Source: Orbus hercynius
GTDB taxonomy: Bacteria; Pseudomonadota; Gammaproteobacteria; Enterobacterales; Orbaceae
Assembly: GCF_003634275.1 (NCBI RefSeq)
Contig: NZ_RBWY01000001.1
Location: 124,001 to 188,000 of the forward strand
Direction: 5' to 3'
Length of the DNA stretch: 64,000 bases
Shown here: positions 21,003 through 30,379 of the stretch, one piece after another
Layout: each line of letters opens with the position of its first letter
Numbering within the stretch: position 1 is the first letter of the stretch
Made by a program: the position numbers and the translations under genes
The notes under the pieces: model-generated
Told to the model about the DNA's origin: nothing
The model's database searches: none
Seen by the model: the letters and a program-made list of their open reading frames with translations, nothing else

Positions 21003-22060
21003 TCAAAAAAATATTAATTATGGCAGGTGGAACCGGCGGCCATGTTTTTCCAGGACTTGCTGTCGCGCAGGAATTAATTCAACAAGGTTGGCAAGTTCGT
21101 TGGCTGGGAACAGCTGATCGAATGGAGGCTCAGTTAGTTCCTCAGCATGGTATCGACATTGATTTTATTACCATATCAGCAATTCGTGGCAAAGGTATAT
21201 TGGCAAAATTGTTAGCACCAATACGGATTTTTAAAGCGGTAATACAAGCAAGAAAGATTATAAAAATTTATCAGCCTGATGTGGTCTTAGGTATGGGCGG
21301 ATATGTTTCAGGTCCGGGTGGACTTGCGGCAAAACTTTGTGGCATACCCGTTGTTTTGCATGAGCAAAATGGCATAGCCGGCTTGACTAATCAATGGCTA
21401 TCAAAAATAGCAACAGTGGTGTTGCAAGCATTTCCATCAGCTTTTAAGGATGCTAAGGTGGTTGGTAATCCGGTACGCACCGATATTTTATCACTCCCCT
21501 CACCACAAGAACGTTTTACTGAACATCAGGGTAAACTACGCATTTTAGTTATGGGTGGTAGCCAAGGTGCAAAAATATTAAATGAGGTTATCCCGGTTGC
21601 CTTCAAGCAAGTCGCTGATCGATTTGAGATTTGGCATCAAACCGGTAAAGGTTCGCAAGATAAGGTTTTATCTGCCTATGAAGGTATTGATATGACACAT
21701 AATAAAGTTAGCGAGTTTATTGATGATGTGGCTGAAGCATATCGCTGGGCAGATCTTATTATTTGTCGTAGTGGGGCATTAACGGTCAGTGAAATTCAAG
21801 TTGTTGGACTCGGCGCTATTTTTGTTCCTTTTATGCATAAAGATCGGCAGCAATATTGGAATGCTAAGCTGCTGCAAGATATTGGTGCGGCACAAATTAT
21901 TGAGCAGATACATTTTACTTCTGATAAATTAGTCACAATATTAACATCGCTTGATCGCAATCAATTGTTGAGTATGGCTAATAAAGCAAGCAGCCTTGCA
22001 ATTAAAGATTCTGCGTTAGAAGTTGCACAAGCTATTAATGATTGTGTGACGCAACCTTAA
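20999..22060 (+). CDS. murG: Lipid II synthase MurG (UDP-GlcNAc transferase)
   Basis: GT28 glycosyltransferase on the inner face of the membrane, adding GlcNAc to lipid I. The N-terminal glycine-rich loop [16 protein letters not shown] (about 8-23), [26 protein letters not shown] and the C-terminal UDP-GlcNAc site [11 protein letters not shown] are all intact. 353 residues, near the 355 of E. coli. Overlaps ftsW by four bases. Confidence 0.97.
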   Translation: MIKKILIMAGGTGGHVFPGLAVAQELIQQGWQVRWLGTADRMEAQLVPQHGIDIDFITISAIRGKGILAKLLAPIRIFKAVIQARKIIKIYQPDVVLGMGGYVSGPGGLAAKLCGIPVVLHEQNGIAGLTNQWLSKIATVVLQAFPSAFKDAKVVGNPVRTDILSLPSPQERFTEHQGKLRILVMGGSQGAKILNEVIPVAFKQVADRFEIWHQTGKGSQDKVLSAYEGIDMTHNKVSEFIDDVAEAYRWADLIICRSGALTVSEIQVVGLGAIFVPFMHKDRQQYWNAKLLQDIGAAQIIEQIHFTSDKLVTILTSLDRNQLLSMANKASSLAIKDSALEVAQAINDCVTQP

Positions 22061-22078
22061 AAACAATTAATAAGAACG

Positions 22079-23545
22079 ATGATGAATGTAAATAAATTAG
22101 TAGCGTTAAGAACAATCATTCCTGAAATGAAACGAGTCAAACATATTCACTTTGTGGGAATCGGCGGTGCAGGAATGGGTGGAATCGCAGAAGTCCTTGC
22201 TAATGAAGGGTATGAAATTAGTGGTTCAGATATTGCTGAAAACACAGTCACTCAAAATTTATCTCACTTAGGGGCCCAAATTACTATTGGTCATAAAGCG
22301 GAAAATATTATTGGCGCTAGTGTGGTTGTTATTTCATCAGCGATTTCAAACGAAAATATTGAAGTGATGGCGGCAATTGAAGCCAGAATTCCCGTGATCC
22401 AGCGTGCTCAAATGCTCGCTGAGCTGATGCGTTTTCGTTATGGTATTGCCATTGCCGGCACGCATGGCAAAACAACAACAACCGCGATGGTGACAGCAAT
22501 TTATGCGGAAGCAAAACTCGACCCGACATTTGTAAATGGTGGACTAGTTAAAGCCGCTGGCACACATGCAAGATTAGGTACTAGCCGTTACTTTATTGCG
22601 GAAGCTGATGAAAGTGATGCATCTTTTTTGCATTTACAACCGATGGTCTCAATTGTGACAAATATTGAAGCTGACCATATGGATACCTATCAAGGTAATC
22701 TTGATAATTTAAAACAAACATTTATTACGTTTTTACACAATTTACCATTTTATGGTCTAGCTATTATGTGTTTTGACGATCAGATTACGCGCGAATTGTT
22801 GCCAATTGTTGGACGGAAAATTATTAGTTATGGATTTGATGATGGTGCTGATGTAAAGATTAAACATTATCGACAAGTGCTTAATCGAAGTTATTTTACT
22901 GTCGTTAGGCCCGGATTAAGCGAATTAGATATTGAGCTTAATGCGCCAGGTAAGCATAATGCATTAAATGCAACTGCTGCATTGATTGCGGCAACAGAAG
23001 ATGGTATTGATGATGCATCAATTCTTGCTGCATTGGCAAAATTTGGTGGCACAAATCGTCGTTTTGACTTTTTAGGTTCGTATGTTCATCCTAATGGTGG
23101 TGAAATCATGCTTGTTGATGATTATGGTCATCATCCAAGTGAAGTTAGCGTGACAATTCAAGCGGCTCGAAATGGTTGGTCAGAAAAACGATTAGCTATG
23201 CTATTTCAGCCTCATCGTTATACGCGAACCCGTGACTTGTTTGATGACTTTGCAAATGTTTTATCGCAAGTAGATGTATTAATTATGCTCGATGTTTACT
23301 CAGCAGGTGAACAACCTATTGCTGGAGCGGATAGTCGGGCATTATGCCGAACGATTCGTAATCGAGGTAAAGTTGATCCTATATATGTATCTGATCCTAA
23401 TACATTACCTCAGGTATTATCCGAAGTATTAAAGGGCGGAGATTTATTATTAACTCAAGGTGCAGGTAGCGTTGGCAAGATTGCTAGCCATTTATCGAAA
23501 ATGGGGTTATTTGCACAAGAATCATTATTAGAAGGTAATCAATAA
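22079..23545 (+). CDS. murC: UDP-MurNAc:L-alanine ligase MurC
   Basis: First amino-acid-adding Mur ligase. Motifs: [17 protein letters not shown] (N-terminal domain), P-loop [11 protein letters not shown] beginning at residue 127, [14 protein letters not shown], and [10 protein letters not shown] in the C-terminal part. 488 residues, about the family length. Tandem ATGs at 22079 and 22082 cannot be told apart. The stop overlaps the ddlB start (TAATG). Confidence 0.97.
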   Translation: MMNVNKLVALRTIIPEMKRVKHIHFVGIGGAGMGGIAEVLANEGYEISGSDIAENTVTQNLSHLGAQITIGHKAENIIGASVVVISSAISNENIEVMAAIEARIPVIQRAQMLAELMRFRYGIAIAGTHGKTTTTAMVTAIYAEAKLDPTFVNGGLVKAAGTHARLGTSRYFIAEADESDASFLHLQPMVSIVTNIEADHMDTYQGNLDNLKQTFITFLHNLPFYGLAIMCFDDQITRELLPIVGRKIISYGFDDGADVKIKHYRQVLNRSYFTVVRPGLSELDIELNAPGKHNALNATAALIAATEDGIDDASILAALAKFGGTNRRFDFLGSYVHPNGGEIMLVDDYGHHPSEVSVTIQAARNGWSEKRLAMLFQPHRYTRTRDLFDDFANVLSQVDVLIMLDVYSAGEQPIAGADSRALCRTIRNRGKVDPIYVSDPNTLPQVLSEVLKGGDLLLTQGAGSVGKIASHLSKMGLFAQESLLEGNQ

Positions 23546-24453
23546 TGGCGGATAAAGTTGCTGTATTGCTAGGTGGAACTTCTGCTGAGCGTGAAGTTTC
23601 GCTAAAATCAGGGAATGCTGTTTTAAATGGGTTATTAGCAAAAGGTATTAATGCTCATGCTATTGATACAAGTACATACCCAATTACACAATTAAAAAAA
23701 GATGGTTTTACCAAAGCCTTCATTGCACTGCATGGTCGGGGTGGTGAAGATGGTATTACGCAAGCGATTTTAACCTACCAAAATATTCCTTATACTGGTA
23801 GTGATGTTTTATCTTCAGCATTGACGATGGATAAGCTAAAAACCAAGTTAATTTGGAAGTCATCTAATTTACCGGTTGCTGATTATGTGATGTTAGAGAA
23901 AGGCCAAGCGGTTTGTTGTGAGACGATCGTGAAACAATTGGGTTTGCCATTATTTGTAAAACCTAGCCATGAAGGCTCAAGTGTTGGAATGAGTCGCGTC
24001 GATAAAGTAACTGATTTACAATCTGCGCTTGATCATGCTTTTAAATTTGATAGTTCTATCATGGTAGAAGCATTCTTAGCGGGCGCTGAATACACGGTCG
24101 CTATTGTCGGTGATGAGGTTTTACCGACAATAAAAATTCAACCTGCAACGACATTTTATGATTATGATGCAAAGTATCTTTCTGATAAAACACAATATTT
24201 TTGTCCAAGTGGTCTTGATCAACACAATGAAATGGCATTAAGAGAATTGGCGTGGAAGGCCTATCAAGCGGTAGGTTGCCGTGGTTGGGGGAGAGTTGAT
24301 ATCATGTTTGGCAAAGATGGTCAGCCTTATTTATTAGAGGTTAACACCGCGCCAGGTATGACCGACCATAGTCTTGTGCCGATGGCAGCAAAGCAACAGG
24401 GTTGGTCTTTTAGTGATTTAGTTTATACAATTTTAACTTTAGCAACAGTTTAA
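23545..24453 (+). CDS. ddlB: D-alanine--D-alanine ligase DdlB
   Basis: ATP-grasp ligase making the D-Ala-D-Ala dipeptide used by MurF. Visible motifs are [17 protein letters not shown] at the N-terminus, the ATP loop [14 protein letters not shown], and metal/ATP-binding [19 protein letters not shown] near the C-terminus. 302 residues. The Tyr in the ligase loop ([14 protein letters not shown]) fits a D-Ala-specific enzyme rather than D-lactate. Position between murC and ftsQ marks it as the ddlB paralogue. Confidence 0.96.
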   Translation: MADKVAVLLGGTSAEREVSLKSGNAVLNGLLAKGINAHAIDTSTYPITQLKKDGFTKAFIALHGRGGEDGITQAILTYQNIPYTGSDVLSSALTMDKLKTKLIWKSSNLPVADYVMLEKGQAVCCETIVKQLGLPLFVKPSHEGSSVGMSRVDKVTDLQSALDHAFKFDSSIMVEAFLAGAEYTVAIVGDEVLPTIKIQPATTFYDYDAKYLSDKTQYFCPSGLDQHNEMALRELAWKAYQAVGCRGWGRVDIMFGKDGQPYLLEVNTAPGMTDHSLVPMAAKQQGWSFSDLVYTILTLATV

Positions 24454-24492
24454 AGTTAGTTAAATTCCAAGTAATCGTTAGAAAAAATTAAC

Positions 24493-25323
24493 ATGAAAAA
24501 AACACGACAAGCCGCACAACGAAAAGAGAGCCATAAAAAGGTCATATTCGTGTTTGCCAATAGAGAGCAGTTGGTTGGTTTTGTGTTTTTCATCATCGTA
24601 TTATTATTTGGATTTTGGACTGTTTTAACCGTAACGCGTTGGGTGGATAACCCTGAGCGAGTAATCTTATCGCAATTAACGTTAACGGGCGATCATGCTT
24701 TTACAACCGAAGATGATATTCGTCGGGCGATATTAGGTTTAGGGTTACCTAATACTTATATTGCGCAAGATGTTGATGATATTCAACAAGAAATTATGCG
24801 ACTACCTTGGATTAAACAAGTGAGTGTGCGCAAGCAGTGGCCAGATCGATTAATTGTTCATCTTGTTGAGTATAAGCCGTGTTATTTTTGGAATGAAGTG
24901 TTTTTATTAGATGAAGATGGTGTGCTATTTAGCGTACCAAAAGATCGTCTTAATAACGACTTAATTCCGAGACTATCGGGTCCTATTGGTAAAGAAAAAC
25001 TAGTTTTGGCAACATTTCGTCGACTGGATGAAATATCTAAGGAATCTGTTAATCGTTCACTAACATTATCGATTCTTGATGCTAGTGCGGATGATAGAAA
25101 TGCTTGGACCTTGATAGTTCGGCCTTGTGTAAATGGTTTTTGTGTGGATGATCAAAACATTGAATTAAAGTTGGGTAGAGAAAAAATGGTTGAACGTTAT
25201 CGACGTTTTATTCATTTTTTGTCAGATATTCAGGCTGGATTACCAGATGGTGAAAGGGTTGTGGCGGTTGATTTACGCTATGAGAATGGTATTTCAGTAA
25301 AAAAACAAAAAATTGAGAAATAA
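24493..25323 (+). CDS. ftsQ: Cell division protein FtsQ
   Basis: 276-residue bitopic divisome protein. Basic cytoplasmic N-terminus, a membrane helix at about 32-51 (LVGFVFFIIVLLFGFWTVL), then a POTRA domain (about 57-127, with the ILSQLTLTGDHAFT start) and a beta domain that binds FtsB/FtsL. Two cysteines in RPCVNGFCVDD may form a periplasmic disulfide. 39 bases after ddlB and 14 bases before ftsA. Confidence 0.95.
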   Translation: MKKTRQAAQRKESHKKVIFVFANREQLVGFVFFIIVLLFGFWTVLTVTRWVDNPERVILSQLTLTGDHAFTTEDDIRRAILGLGLPNTYIAQDVDDIQQEIMRLPWIKQVSVRKQWPDRLIVHLVEYKPCYFWNEVFLLDEDGVLFSVPKDRLNNDLIPRLSGPIGKEKLVLATFRRLDEISKESVNRSLTLSILDASADDRNAWTLIVRPCVNGFCVDDQNIELKLGREKMVERYRRFIHFLSDIQAGLPDGERVVAVDLRYENGISVKKQKIEK

Positions 25324-25337
25324 TTAGGAATTGAAGT

Positions 25338-26591
25338 ATGAAAGCAACAGATAAAAAGTTAGTCGTTGGACTGGAAGTTGGTACATCCAAGGTACTTGCG
25401 CTTGTTGGAGAAGTACTTCCAGATGGTATTGTTAATATAATAGGTGTCGGTCACTGTCCTTCTAAGGGTGTTGATAAGGGCGGTGTTAATGATCTTGAGT
25501 CTGTGGTTAAATCTATCCAGCGTGCTGTTGATCAAGCTGAGTTGATGGCCGATTGCCAGATATCATCTGTCTATTTAGCGCTGTCAGGTAAACATATACG
25601 TTGTCAAAATGAAATTGGTATGGTGCCAATTGCTGCTGAAGAGGTCAGTGTCGATGATGTTGAAAACGTTGTCCACACTGCTAAATCGGTCAGAATATTA
25701 GACGAACATCGTATTTTACATGTTATTGCTCAAGAATATTCTATTGATTTACAAGAAGGGATCAAAAACCCAATTGGCTTATCTGGCGTACGAATGAAGT
25801 CTAAAGTTCATCTCATCACTTGTCATAATGATATGGCAAAAAATATCGTCAAAGCGGTTGAACGGTGTGGACTAAAAGTTGATCAGTTAATTTTCTCTGG
25901 GCTGGCATCAAGCTATGCGGTATTAACTGACGATGAAAAAGAGTTAGGTGCTTGCGTGATTGATATCGGTGGTGGAACCATGGACATTTCAGTGTATACA
26001 GGAGGTGCGTTACGCCACTCTGTTGTGATTCCTTATGCAGGTAATGTAGTGACTAGTGATATCGCTTATGCATTTGGTACGCCACCTATGGATGCTGAAA
26101 ATATTAAAATTAAATATGGCTGTGCAACCGGCGCGCTTGTTGGTAAAGATGAAGTAATTGATGTACCCAGTGTGGGTGGGCGCCCTTCTCGAACGCTTCA
26201 AAGGCAAACACTTGCTGATGTGATTGAACCACGTTACACCGAATTATTATCGCTTGTACAAAAAGAACTGGCAACCTTGCAAGAGGGGCTGAAACAGCAA
26301 AATGTTAAACACCAACTGGCAGCAGGTATTGTATTAACTGGTGGGGCTTCACAGATTAAAGGTTTGGTCGAATGTGCTGAGAAAGTATTCCATAATCAGG
26401 TTAGAATCGGTTACCCACTGAATATTTCAGGCTTAACCGATTATGTACAAAAGCCTTATTGCTCAACAACAGTTGGATTATTGCATTATGGTAAGCAAAG
26501 CATTTTAAATGATGATGATCGCGTGAAAGATAAGGCATCAATAAAGGGATTAGCTAAACGTGTAACCGGTTGGTTTAAAAAAGAGTTTTAG
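25338..26591 (+). CDS. ftsA: Cell division actin-like protein FtsA
   Basis: Tethers FtsZ to the membrane. The actin-fold phosphate loops are seen in VGLEVGTSKVLALVG (about 10-24) and CVIDIGGGTMDISVYTGG. SHS2 domain in the middle, and a C-terminal amphipathic membrane-targeting helix in the last 15 residues (KGLAKRVTGWFKKEF). 417 residues, close to the 420 of E. coli. Followed by a 110-base gap carrying a good ftsZ promoter. Confidence 0.97.
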   Translation: MKATDKKLVVGLEVGTSKVLALVGEVLPDGIVNIIGVGHCPSKGVDKGGVNDLESVVKSIQRAVDQAELMADCQISSVYLALSGKHIRCQNEIGMVPIAAEEVSVDDVENVVHTAKSVRILDEHRILHVIAQEYSIDLQEGIKNPIGLSGVRMKSKVHLITCHNDMAKNIVKAVERCGLKVDQLIFSGLASSYAVLTDDEKELGACVIDIGGGTMDISVYTGGALRHSVVIPYAGNVVTSDIAYAFGTPPMDAENIKIKYGCATGALVGKDEVIDVPSVGGRPSRTLQRQTLADVIEPRYTELLSLVQKELATLQEGLKQQNVKHQLAAGIVLTGGASQIKGLVECAEKVFHNQVRIGYPLNISGLTDYVQKPYCSTTVGLLHYGKQSILNDDDRVKDKASIKGLAKRVTGWFKKEF

Positions 26592-26622
26592 CTAAATTTA
26601 TAATAATTCATTCATTAACTGC

Positions 26623-26651
26623 GTGACTTTACGGATGCTTATCTGTACAAT
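26623..26651 (+). promoter_or_regulatory. Candidate ftsZ promoter
   Basis: GTGACT (26623-26628), exactly 17 bases, then TACAAT (26646-26651). It lies in the ftsA-ftsZ gap about 50 bases before the ftsZ start. Four of six and five of six matches to the sigma-70 boxes. An extra promoter here would let ftsZ be made above the level of the upstream cluster, as is known in E. coli. Confidence 0.6.
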
Positions 26652-26701
26652 ATTAGCTAAGCGTTGTAGAGATGCAGATAATGTCAATTTGGAGAGTAAT
26701 T

Positions 26702-27835
26702 ATGTTTGAACCGATGGTTGCATCAAATGAACCAGTAATTAAAGTTATCGGTGTCGGTGGTGGAGGCGGTAACGCTGTTGAGCACATGGTCGCTGAGCAC
26801 ATTGAAGGCGTCGAGTTTTTTGCTGCGAATACAGATGCACAGGCATTAAGACGAATTAGAGTAGGTCAAACAATCCAAATCGGTAGTAACGTTACTAAAG
26901 GTTTAGGTGCTGGTGCTAATCCAGAAGTCGGAAAAACGTCTGCACAAGAGGATCGAGAGATTATTCGTACTGCACTGGAAGGTGCTGATATGGTGTTCAT
27001 TGCTGCCGGTATGGGTGGTGGTACAGGTACGGGTGCTGCGCCAGTTGTTGCTGAAATTGCAAAAGAACTCGGTATTTTGACCGTTGCTGTTGTCACAAAA
27101 CCATTCGGTTTTGAAGGCAAAAAAAGAATGGCTTTTGCTGAGCAAGGTATTACTGAATTGGCGAAACATGTTGATTCGTTAATTACAATTCCAAACGATA
27201 AATTACTTAAAGTATTGGGCCGTGGCGTGACTTTACTTAATGCTTTCTCAGCCGCTAATGGCGTATTGATGGGCGCCGTGCAAGGTATTGCCGAGTTGAT
27301 TACTAAGCCTGGTATTATTAATGTTGACTTTGCCGATGTAAGAACTGTCATGTCTGAAATGGGATATGCGATGATGGGTTCGGGTAAAGCATCAGGTGAT
27401 AATCGAGCCGAAGAAGCTGCTGAAATGGCGATTTCAAGTCCACTACTCGAAGATATTGATTTATCTGGAGCGAGAGGGGTGCTTGTCAATGTAACTGCCG
27501 GTTTTGATCTCAGCTTGGAAGAGTTTGATACTGTTGGTCGTACTGTGCAAGCATTTGCATCTGATAATGCAACAGTTGTTGTGGGATCAACTATTGACCC
27601 GGAAATGAGTGATGAAATACGAGTGACTGTTGTTGCAACTGGGATTGGTATGGATAAAAGGCCAGAAGTTAAAATGGCACAATCTATTGCTCCTCGTCAG
27701 AGTTATCATCAAGCAGCGGCGCCGGTTCAAGCAGAAGTGAAACCTGCGCAAGTTGTTAATGATCAACCTGTCGCTACTGCGAGCAAAGAAGATTATCTTG
27801 ATATTCCTGCTTTTTTACGTAAACAAGCTGACTAA
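26702..27835 (+). CDS. ftsZ: Tubulin-like cell division GTPase FtsZ
   Basis: Forms the Z ring. GTP-binding signature GGGTGTG begins at residue 105 ([16 protein letters not shown]). The T7 loop [20 protein letters not shown] is intact, and the C-terminal peptide [14 protein letters not shown], which binds FtsA and ZipA, is identical in form to E. coli. The start is ATG 26702 (MFEPMV), with GGAGAG about 7 bases upstream. An earlier in-frame ATG at 26672 would add ten residues not seen in relatives. 377 residues. Confidence 0.98.
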   Translation: MFEPMVASNEPVIKVIGVGGGGGNAVEHMVAEHIEGVEFFAANTDAQALRRIRVGQTIQIGSNVTKGLGAGANPEVGKTSAQEDREIIRTALEGADMVFIAAGMGGGTGTGAAPVVAEIAKELGILTVAVVTKPFGFEGKKRMAFAEQGITELAKHVDSLITIPNDKLLKVLGRGVTLLNAFSAANGVLMGAVQGIAELITKPGIINVDFADVRTVMSEMGYAMMGSGKASGDNRAEEAAEMAISSPLLEDIDLSGARGVLVNVTAGFDLSLEEFDTVGRTVQAFASDNATVVVGSTIDPEMSDEIRVTVVATGIGMDKRPEVKMAQSIAPRQSYHQAAAPVQAEVKPAQVVNDQPVATASKEDYLDIPAFLRKQAD

Positions 27836-27842
27836 TTGGAAC

Positions 27843-27866
27843 TTATGACGTATTTTATTGTCATAA
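27843..27866. repeat. Inverted repeat between ftsZ and lpxC
   Basis: TTATGAC / GTCATAA, 7 bp each, with a 10-base spacer. It could be a weak hairpin or a protein site in the 75-base gap before lpxC. No T-run follows. Confidence 0.35.
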
Positions 27867-27910
27867 CTATGTATAAGATAAATCGTTATTAGATAATGAT
27901 AGGTGCAAGA

Positions 27911-28825
27911 GTGAAACAAAGAACATTAAAACAGAAAATTCAGGCAACGGGAGTGGGCTTACATACAGGTAAGAAGGTCACGTTAACGTTACGTCCTGCA
28001 CCTGAAAATACCGGTATTATCTATCGTAGAATGGATTTAGATCCCGCTGTCGATTTCCCTGTTAATGCAAAATCAGTACGTGATACGATGCTTTGTACAT
28101 GTTTAGTTAATGAGAATAACGTTAGGATTTCGACTGTTGAGCATATCAATGCTGCATTAGCCGGTTTAGGCATTGATAACATTATTATCGAAGTGGATGC
28201 GCCAGAAATTCCAATTATGGATGGTAGTGCAAGTCCTTTTATCTATTTATTACTTGACGCGGGTATTGCTGAGCAAGGCGCGAATAAAAAATTCTTACGA
28301 GTGAAAGAAACCGTGAGAGTCGAAATCGGTGATAAGTGGGCTGAAATACGGCCGTATAGTGGTTTCAAATTGGATTTTACCATTGATTTTAATCACCCAG
28401 CGATTGATAGTAGTTCACAGCGTTATCAGATGGATTTTTCATCGGAATCTTTCATTAGACAGATTAGCCGTGCAAGAACCTTTGGCTTTATGCGTGATAT
28501 TGAAATGTTGCAATCAAAAGGTTTATGTTTAGGCGGAAGTCTTGATTGTGCAATCGTAGTTGATGATTATCGTGTATTAAATGAAGATGGTTTACGGTTT
28601 GAAGATGAATTTGTACGCCATAAAATGCTTGATACCATCGGAGATCTTTATATGTGTGGACATAACATGCTTGCAGAAGTGGTATGTTATAAATCAGGCC
28701 ATGCATTAAATAATCAGTTGTTACAAGCATTATTAGCGAAACAGAGTGCATGGGAATTTGTCACATTTGATGATACTGAATCGGTTCCTGTTGCTTTAGG
28801 TGATCAATCTCTCGTTTTAGCTTAA
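27911..28825 (+). CDS. lpxC: UDP-3-O-acyl-GlcNAc deacetylase LpxC
   Basis: Zinc enzyme for the committed step of lipid A synthesis. Start chosen at GTG 27911, which gives [20 protein letters not shown], matching the E. coli start, with AGG 6 bases upstream. ATG 27896 would add five unaligned residues. Zinc ligands are visible: His 78 in EHINAAL after catalytic Glu 77, and His 237 plus Asp 241 in [16 protein letters not shown]. 304 residues. Last gene of the dcw cluster. E. coli next has secM-secA, but here a terminator and then yfbR follow. Confidence 0.96.
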   Translation: MKQRTLKQKIQATGVGLHTGKKVTLTLRPAPENTGIIYRRMDLDPAVDFPVNAKSVRDTMLCTCLVNENNVRISTVEHINAALAGLGIDNIIIEVDAPEIPIMDGSASPFIYLLLDAGIAEQGANKKFLRVKETVRVEIGDKWAEIRPYSGFKLDFTIDFNHPAIDSSSQRYQMDFSSESFIRQISRARTFGFMRDIEMLQSKGLCLGGSLDCAIVVDDYRVLNEDGLRFEDEFVRHKMLDTIGDLYMCGHNMLAEVVCYKSGHALNNQLLQALLAKQSAWEFVTFDDTESVPVALGDQSLVLA

Positions 28826-28849
28826 CCTACAGTTACATCATACAAATTG

Positions 28850-28886
28850 AACGCTTTCATCTAATCGTGAAAGCGTTTTTTATTTT
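28850..28886 (+). terminator. Terminator at the end of the dcw cluster
   Basis: Perfect 10-bp stem AACGCTTTCA / TGAAAGCGTT with an 8-base loop, followed directly by a T-rich tail. Strong rho-independent terminator after lpxC. Confidence 0.9.
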
Positions 28887-28917
28887 CCATAAAAACATTA
28901 CTTAAATTTGATTAATT

Positions 28918-29511
28918 ATGAAAACAAGCCATTTTTTTGCTCATCTTTCTCGGTTAAAATTGATTAACCGTTGGCCCTTAATGCGTAATGTTAGAATAGA
29001 AAATGTTTCTGAACATAGTTTACAAGTTGCTTTTGTTGCTCATGCTCTTGCTATTATTAAAAATCGCAAATTTAATGGTCAACTTAATCCTGAGCGGATT
29101 GCCTTAATGGCAATGTATCATGATGTGTCAGAAGTATTAACGGGCGATATGCCAACTCCAACTAAATACTATAATCCGCAAATCACAATTGAATACAAAA
29201 AAATTGAAAAAATTGCTCAAAATAAATTGATCAATATGCTACCAGCCGAATTTCAAGACGACTTTAGAGCATTGATCGATGATGATTTTTATAGTGAAGA
29301 TGAAAAAAATATTGTTAAGCAAGCTGATGCATTGTGCGCTTACTTAAAAACGATTGAAGAGTTAAGTGCTGGCAATAATGAGTTTAAATTGGCAGAGCAA
29401 CGGTTGAAGAAAACACTATCACAACGAGAAAGTGCTGAAATGGATTATTTTCTTGAGGTATTTGTACCGAGTTTTAGTCTATCATTAGATGAAATTACTT
29501 TAGAAGAATAA
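28918..29511 (+). CDS. yfbR: 5'-deoxynucleotidase YfbR (HD domain)
   Basis: 197-residue HD-domain phosphohydrolase that removes phosphate from deoxyribonucleoside 5'-monophosphates. Family motifs are near-identical to E. coli: [25 protein letters not shown] at the N-terminus (quoted in part: [16 protein letters not shown]), [17 protein letters not shown], the HD pair in [16 protein letters not shown], and [13 protein letters not shown] with a further metal Asp. Single gene after the dcw terminator. Confidence 0.95.
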   Translation: MKTSHFFAHLSRLKLINRWPLMRNVRIENVSEHSLQVAFVAHALAIIKNRKFNGQLNPERIALMAMYHDVSEVLTGDMPTPTKYYNPQITIEYKKIEKIAQNKLINMLPAEFQDDFRALIDDDFYSEDEKNIVKQADALCAYLKTIEELSAGNNEFKLAEQRLKKTLSQRESAEMDYFLEVFVPSFSLSLDEITLEE

Positions 29512-29662
29512 TTTTTATTTTAGTGATTATTATCAGCTATATTTTGTTATAAAATTATTTTATTCGGACTATATTGTGTTTTTATTTTCTAAGGTGTATA
29601 TAGTTAATTGAATATTGATAAATATTCATAACTCAATAGTTTTTTAACTAAGGATAGTGAAA

Positions 29663-29743
29663 ATGGCTAAGACACCAGCTAAAAAAGAGCCAGCTAAAGC
29701 ACCTGCCAAGGCACCTGCTAAAGCTCCAGCTAAAAAGAAATAG
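29663..29743 (+). CDS. Lys/Ala/Pro-rich mini-protein (26 residues)
   Basis: Very short gene starting MAKTPAKKEPAKAPAKAPAK and ending in KKK. Its composition is almost only Lys, Ala and Pro in AKAP-type repeats, like the tails of histone H1 and bacterial H1-like proteins. Support for it being real: AAGGA about 9 bases before the ATG, a terminator 25 bases after the stop, and third-base variation between the repeats (gct/gca/gcc, cca/cct), which argues against mere DNA repeat expansion. Function unknown; nucleic-acid binding or polyanion shielding is only an inference. It could still be a low-complexity artefact. Confidence 0.6.
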   Translation: MAKTPAKKEPAKAPAKAPAKAPAKKK

Positions 29744-29768
29744 TTGAAACCGAATTAATTTGATTAAA

Positions 29769-29788
29769 GGGTCATTTGACCCTTTTTT
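29769..29788 (+). terminator. Terminator after the mini-protein gene
   Basis: GGGTC-ATTT-GACCC stem-loop, extendable by one A-T pair, followed by TTTTTT. It defines a monocistronic unit for the 26-residue gene. Confidence 0.88.
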
Positions 29789-29839
29789 CATGCAAACAAT
29801 TTAGCCAATAGTCTATTTTTTTATCTTAGTGATGCGATG

Positions 29840-30328
29840 CTAATCAGATACTGGGGCATGATACTGTATTACGAGTATCGCGTAATAGGCTTTACCGTTT
29901 GGTGTATCAACGGTGATTTCATCATCAACTTTATGGCCGATTAAGCTACGTGCAACAGGGCTGTCGATAGAGATCCAGTTTTTTTTCGGATCGAATTCAT
30001 CTGGCCCAACTAAACGAAAGATTTTTTCATGACCATTTTCATCTTCCAGTGTTACCCAAGCGCCAAAAAATACCTTACCTTCTTGCGCAGGATTGGGTTC
30101 AACAATTGTCAACGCTTCAAGCCGTTTGGTTAAAAATCTAACGCGGCGATCAATTTCGCGCAGTCGTCTTTTACCATAAATATATTCGGCATTTTCGCTG
30201 CGATCACCCATTGCGGCTGCTTCCGAAACTGCTTGGGTTACTTTAGGTCGCTCTTCTTTCCAAAGATATTTTAATTCACGATCAAGTGCCAAATATCCTT
30301 CTCTTGTTATATAATTGCTCTTTGCCAT
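29840..30328 (-). CDS. greB: Transcript cleavage factor GreB
   Basis: Rescues backtracked RNA polymerase by stimulating transcript cleavage. N-terminal coiled coil with the acidic tip in AAMGDRSENAEYIYGKRRLR, and a C-terminal FKBP-like domain (KVFFGAWVTLED, ISIDSPVARSLIG). The GreB-type YLWKEERPKVT distinguishes it from GreA. ATG at 30328 (MAKSNYITREGY) is chosen because it aligns with relatives and gives 162 residues. A GTG at 30355 would add nine. Divergent from tex, with only 51 bases between the start codons. Confidence 0.95.
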   Translation of the reverse strand: MAKSNYITREGYLALDRELKYLWKEERPKVTQAVSEAAAMGDRSENAEYIYGKRRLREIDRRVRFLTKRLEALTIVEPNPAQEGKVFFGAWVTLEDENGHEKIFRLVGPDEFDPKKNWISIDSPVARSLIGHKVDDEITVDTPNGKAYYAILVIQYHAPVSD

Positions 30329-30336
30329 AATTAAAA

Positions 30337-30364
30337 TTGTTGATTTTGATTCCACTAATAAAAT
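30337..30364 (+). promoter_or_regulatory. Candidate promoter of tex
   Basis: TTGTTG (30337-30342), a 16-base spacer and TAAAAT (30359-30364). It would start the transcript only about ten bases before the tex ATG at 30380, so the leader would be unusually short. Confidence 0.35.
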
Positions 30365-30379
30365 GTAAGATAAGTATTT

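Noticed and set aside
26866-27489. 207-codon open frame antisense to ftsZ
   Set aside because: It lies wholly inside ftsZ on the opposite strand, has Ser/Pro/Ala-biased composition typical of a shadow frame, and has no ribosome site.
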